Source: an uncultured Mycoplasmatota bacterium
GTDB taxonomy: Bacteria > Bacillota_I > Bacilli_A > RF39 > UBA660
Direction of reading: 5' to 3'
DNA: 53,846 bases
Assembly: GCA_900554615.1 (NCBI GenBank)
Contig: USIB01000001.1
Location: 1-53,846, forward strand
Positions within the stretch are counted from its first letter, which is position 1, and every line of letters begins with the position of its first letter. This document shows positions 51,005 to 53,846 of this stretch, piece by piece. The translations under genes were made by a program, and so were the position numbers. The notes beneath the pieces are model-generated. The model was not told the DNA's origin. It saw only the letters and a program-made list of their open reading frames with translations, and did no database searches.

Positions 51005-51059
51005 TGAAAAGCCTATTTTAGTCTTTTCATATTACCTCTAGCCTGTAGTCTAGAGGTAA
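51005..51059 (-). repeat. tandem GAC/GGC hairpin element 9
   Basis: Minus strand: TTACCTCTA-GAC-TACA... read as CCTCTA/TAGAGG arms (51059-51032) and TGAAAA-GAC...GGC-TTTTCA (51029-51005). It lies about 80 bases 3' of the DUF362 gene, in sense orientation, and about 70 bases before the STAS gene frame. The TACA loop matches elements 2 and 5. Confidence 0.75.
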
Positions 51060-51139
51060 ACATTTTTCTTCTTTATATTCACAGTGAATGCTTTCTAACT
51101 TAGATATATCAAAATAAATAGAAAGTACTATCGTACCTT

Positions 51140-52027
51140 CTACTGATTATCTATATCTATTAATTCATAGTTAGTACTACCAAATCCTAAGCTTTCAGCA
51201 CTATCTATAATATGACCACCATTTCTACTTTCAATTCTTTCTATCAAATGTTTCTTGCCCTCATCTTCACTATTATAAACAAGGTCTAAACATGCTTTAT
51301 CTATAGCAACAGGATCTAAACTAGCAAGAACTCCTATATCTTTCATACATGGATCCTCAGCTTTAGCACAGCAGTCACAGTCTACACTCATATTCTTCAT
51401 AACATTAATATAAGCAATCTTATTTTTAAACTTATTATGTACTGAAGATGCAGCATCTGCCATTGCTTCAATAAACTTATCTTGTTCTGGTAAATTATCC
51501 CATAGTTTATTCATATCAGTAGTAACTCCTGCTGTATGAATATATGCCTTTCCACCCGAAGAAGATACTCCTATTGATAATTGTTTTAAACTTCCACCAT
51601 ATCCTCCCATTGGATGACCTTTAAAGTGAGATAAAACAAGCATACTATCATAATTATCTAAGTGACTTCCAACATAGTTTTTCTTTATAACTTTTCCATT
51701 TGGAATATCAAGTATATCTTCTCCCTCACTATCCATAATATCTACTTTATAATATTTATTCCATCCATGATTAGTCATTAACTTATTATGTTTTTCAGTA
51801 GTATTTCTCTCACCCTCATAAGCAGTATTACATTCTACTACAGTACCACCTACTCTAGCAATAATATCTCTCATAAATAAAGGCTTTAAATAGTTCTGAT
51901 TACCTTCCTCACCAGAATGAAGTTTAACAGCAACATTTCCTTTTAATTCAATACCTAATTTATCATAAATCTTTACTAAACTTTCACTAGTTATCTCTCT
52001 CGTAAAATAAACCTTTACTTTTTCCAT
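51140..52027 (-). CDS. DUF362 protein
   Basis: This 295-residue protein matches the DUF362 domain: VAVKLHSGEEGN near the N-terminus, MLVLSHFKGHPMGGYGGSLKQLSIG in the middle, and the cysteine cluster DCDCCAKAEDPCMKDIGVLASLDPVAIDKACLDLV at the C-terminal side, which could bind metal or a cluster. Some members are fused to ferredoxin domains; this one is not. Role unknown. It is oriented away from the LRR protein gene, with which it shares direction. Confidence 0.85.
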   Translation of the reverse strand: MEKVKVYFTREITSESLVKIYDKLGIELKGNVAVKLHSGEEGNQNYLKPLFMRDIIARVGGTVVECNTAYEGERNTTEKHNKLMTNHGWNKYYKVDIMDSEGEDILDIPNGKVIKKNYVGSHLDNYDSMLVLSHFKGHPMGGYGGSLKQLSIGVSSSGGKAYIHTAGVTTDMNKLWDNLPEQDKFIEAMADAASSVHNKFKNKIAYINVMKNMSVDCDCCAKAEDPCMKDIGVLASLDPVAIDKACLDLVYNSEDEGKKHLIERIESRNGGHIIDSAESLGFGSTNYELIDIDNQ

Positions 52028-52090
52028 CTTATCAATTCCCTTCTATCTACACCTTTATTGTACCACATATAATAAAATCATACAATCACT

Positions 52091-53698
52091 TTAGGAATTT
52101 TTCTTATATGTTAAATACCCACTAGTATAATTAGCCATAGTACCATCAACTTTACTCCAATCATAAGAGACATTTCCCTTTATTTTAGTACTACTTTGAA
52201 ACATTTGTGTAGAATTAGTAACATTTGTCATACTCCATAAATCAGATACATAAATCGTAGTAAGATTATCACAAAGCATAAATGCTCTATACATATTAGT
52301 AACATTACTAGTATTAAAACTAGACAAATCCAAACTACTAAGACTAGAACACTTATAAAACATATTGCTCATATTTGTTACTTTACTTGTATCAAAGCTA
52401 GACAGATTTATATTTGTAAGTGAACTACATCCACTAAACATATCAGACATATCAGTTGCTTTACTCGTATCAAAATTACTTAAATCTAAACTAATTAATT
52501 TATTACAATTATAAAACATTCCATAACCCATATTTGTTACTTTGCTAGTATCAAAATTACTTAAATCTAAAGAAGTAAGTGAACTACATCCATAAAACAT
52601 CGAAATCATAGAAGTAACATTACTAGTATTAAAATTACTTAAATCTAAACTTTCTAAGCTTTTGCAATTTCTAAATACATTTGGAAATAATGTAGCACTA
52701 CTTGTATTAAAACTACTTAAATTTATTTCTTTTAAACTACTACAATCTCTAAATAAATTACTAAAATTAGTTATTCTACTTGTATCAAAACCACTTAAAT
52801 CCAAAAAAGTGAGTGAACTACATCCATTAAACATATCATTAAAATATAATAAATTTGGTGTTTTAAAATTACTTAAATCTAAATTAACTAATTTACTACA
52901 ATTATAAAACATATATGTCATACTAGTAGTATTTGTTGCATCAACATGCCTTAAATCAATCGAAGTAACATTACTAAGATAAGCAAATAACTGTGAACTA
53001 CCATTAGGAAGTTTTATAACTCCATCATCACTACCAATATACACTTCATATAAACTATTACTATCAGTATCAGTATACCACATCATAATACTACCATCAC
53101 CATTTTGTGATATATCAAAACTACCTAACACATTCATTGGAACAACATTATTATTAGTAACAGTCAAAGTCTCTATAGTATTTCTAACTACATCTGTATT
53201 TAAAAACTTAGAAGTATCACTAATAGAGCTTTCAGCTCCTCGTATAACATTATTACTACTAACTTTTTCAGTAATTAAAGTATAACCACTAGGAACTATT
53301 AAATCTCCACCATTCTCATATCCAAGAATTGTTTTTAATGTAATAGTATTTGTTGTAGTACCATTATTTATTAATTTTAACTTAATAAATTTATTTTCTC
53401 CATAATTCATTATTCCTGATACTTCTAAAGCAGACTCTTCATATACTTTTACTATAACATCAGTACCAGTATATCCTACTCCATATTTAACTTTACCATT
53501 ATTAGAATTAGTAATCTTATAATAAATTGTTTTAGAACTTTTAGCATCTATTTCAATACTATCACTACCATTAATTACAATTGAATAGCTATCATTATCA
53601 TCAGTAATTATACTAGATAAAGCAAAAGTATTATATAAATATCCAATCATCAACAATATAATTATGAACATTATTATCATTATTATTCTTTTTTTCAT
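52091..53698 (-). CDS. BspA-type leucine-rich-repeat surface protein
   Basis: This 535-residue protein has an N-terminal signal/anchor helix (MIIMFIIILLMIGYLYNTFAL), a beta-rich region (30-235), then about ten repeats of roughly 22-24 residues of the pattern CSSLTSLDLSNFDTSKVTNM (240-510), the DUF285/BspA type common in gut and Mycoplasma-related bacteria. It would sit outside the cell and bind host or neighbour surfaces. There is no C-terminal LPxTG. The repeats are nearly identical in places, so copy number may vary. A strong terminator-like hairpin abuts its ribosome binding site. Confidence 0.88.
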   Translation of the reverse strand: MKKRIIMIIMFIIILLMIGYLYNTFALSSIITDDNDSYSIVINGSDSIEIDAKSSKTIYYKITNSNNGKVKYGVGYTGTDVIVKVYEESALEVSGIMNYGENKFIKLKLINNGTTTNTITLKTILGYENGGDLIVPSGYTLITEKVSSNNVIRGAESSISDTSKFLNTDVVRNTIETLTVTNNNVVPMNVLGSFDISQNGDGSIMMWYTDTDSNSLYEVYIGSDDGVIKLPNGSSQLFAYLSNVTSIDLRHVDATNTTSMTYMFYNCSKLVNLDLSNFKTPNLLYFNDMFNGCSSLTFLDLSGFDTSRITNFSNLFRDCSSLKEINLSSFNTSSATLFPNVFRNCKSLESLDLSNFNTSNVTSMISMFYGCSSLTSLDLSNFDTSKVTNMGYGMFYNCNKLISLDLSNFDTSKATDMSDMFSGCSSLTNINLSSFDTSKVTNMSNMFYKCSSLSSLDLSSFNTSNVTNMYRAFMLCDNLTTIYVSDLWSMTNVTNSTQMFQSSTKIKGNVSYDWSKVDGTMANYTSGYLTYKKNS

Positions 53699-53712
53699 AA
53701 TTCCTCCAACAT

Positions 53713-53764
53713 AAAAAGACTACGAAAAATCTCTAGTATTTCTACTAGTTACTTCATAGTCTTT
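53713..53764 (-). promoter_or_regulatory. terminator hairpin abutting the LRR gene ribosome binding site
   Basis: On the minus strand AAAGACTATGAA pairs with TTCGTAGTCTTT (12 pairs, one T.G) with inner CTAGT/ACTAG, then TTTTTAT. The GGAGG of the LRR gene starts five bases later. There is no room for a promoter in between, so transcription must pass this hairpin: probable attenuation control, or the terminator of an upstream gene outside the window. Confidence 0.6.
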
Positions 53765-53846
53765 ATTATTCAATATGTTACTTATAAAGACTTTATTTAC
53801 TAGACTTAGAACATCCCCCCCCTAGAACAGATTCTTGTTTGGATGT

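Noticed and set aside
52300..52980. Repeated bases near 52.3-53.0 kb as a DNA repeat array
   Set aside because: The repeats are in frame and encode the leucine-rich repeats of the surface protein.
13815..53822. Poly-C run at about 53815-53822 as a phase-variation tract
   Set aside because: It lies outside any gene I can see at the window edge, and upstream of the terminator hairpin; a role cannot be judged without further sequence.
1..53846. CRISPR array
   Set aside because: No regularly spaced repeats of 20-40 bases with unique spacers and no cas genes; the only regular repeats are in the LRR coding region.
1..53846. TGA read as tryptophan (Mycoplasma code)
   Set aside because: Conserved tryptophans in recognised proteins are encoded by TGG and TGA ends phage genes such as the adhesin gene.

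Overview
The window reads as a chromosome segment of a very AT-rich, low-GC Gram-positive bacterium, probably an uncultured gut member of the Bacilli (RF39 / Erysipelotrichia-like; this placement is inference). Reasons: strong A/T codon bias, Shine-Dalgarno sites of the AGGAGG type, TTGACA-17-TATAAT promoters, a T-box before aspS, and genes found only in endospore-forming lineages (spoIVB, spoIIM, a SpoIIAA-like antagonist next to a SigF-like sigma factor). TGG encodes Trp and all three stop codons are used, so the standard bacterial code fits.

Layout. 1-4.75 kb: accessory cluster (PcfJ-like zinc-ribbon protein, DnaB/KaiC-like P-loop ATPase, PD-(D/E)XK nuclease, DnaA-like paralog with a ruined Walker A, unknown protein). 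4.8-7.8 kb: tRNA-Leu, nusB, a HipA-like protein, xseA, xseB. 7.8-16.3 kb: spoIVB, a small unknown operon, GNAT and ASCH proteins, a ZIP metal transporter, membrane proteins, spoIIM, mnmA, an HTH protein and a lipoprotein. 16.58-21.6 kb: a complete-looking 5-kb filamentous prophage (inovirus) inserted exactly at a dif site, with RepB-type Rep, a TACTACG nick hairpin, Zot-like morphogenesis ATPase, adhesin, coat protein, small membrane proteins and a repressor with palindromic operators. 21.7-33.5 kb: Cys-rich small protein, phosphohexomutase, xer recombinase, glyA, rarA, tcdA, two tandem structured RNAs, a ClpX-like ATPase, and aspS behind a T-box. 33.8-40.7 kb: three large unknown proteins around an ABC-2 exporter. 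40.8-44.3 kb: a mosaic accessory island (Fic-like protein, CdiA-CT-like nuclease, two copies of a promoter/small-RNA module, unknown proteins, direct repeats). 44.3-53.8 kb: dtd, rel, secDF, comN-like gene, HTH gene, sigma factor and SpoIIAA-like gene, a DUF362 protein and a BspA-type leucine-rich-repeat surface protein.

The most unusual signal is not a gene. Nine intergenic sites carry two or three adjacent hairpins whose stems differ in sequence but always keep pairing, and in which the top of the stem is nearly always GAC-loop-GGC (a G-C pair, an A.G mismatch, a C-G loop-closing pair). They lack U-tracts, usually lie just 3' of a gene in the sense orientation, and are absent from the prophage. 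I know of no described element that matches. It is the best candidate here for a previously undescribed RNA or protein-binding element.

All functional names come from reading motifs by eye; no database search was possible. Start codons were moved from the longest frame where a clear ribosome binding site favours an internal start.
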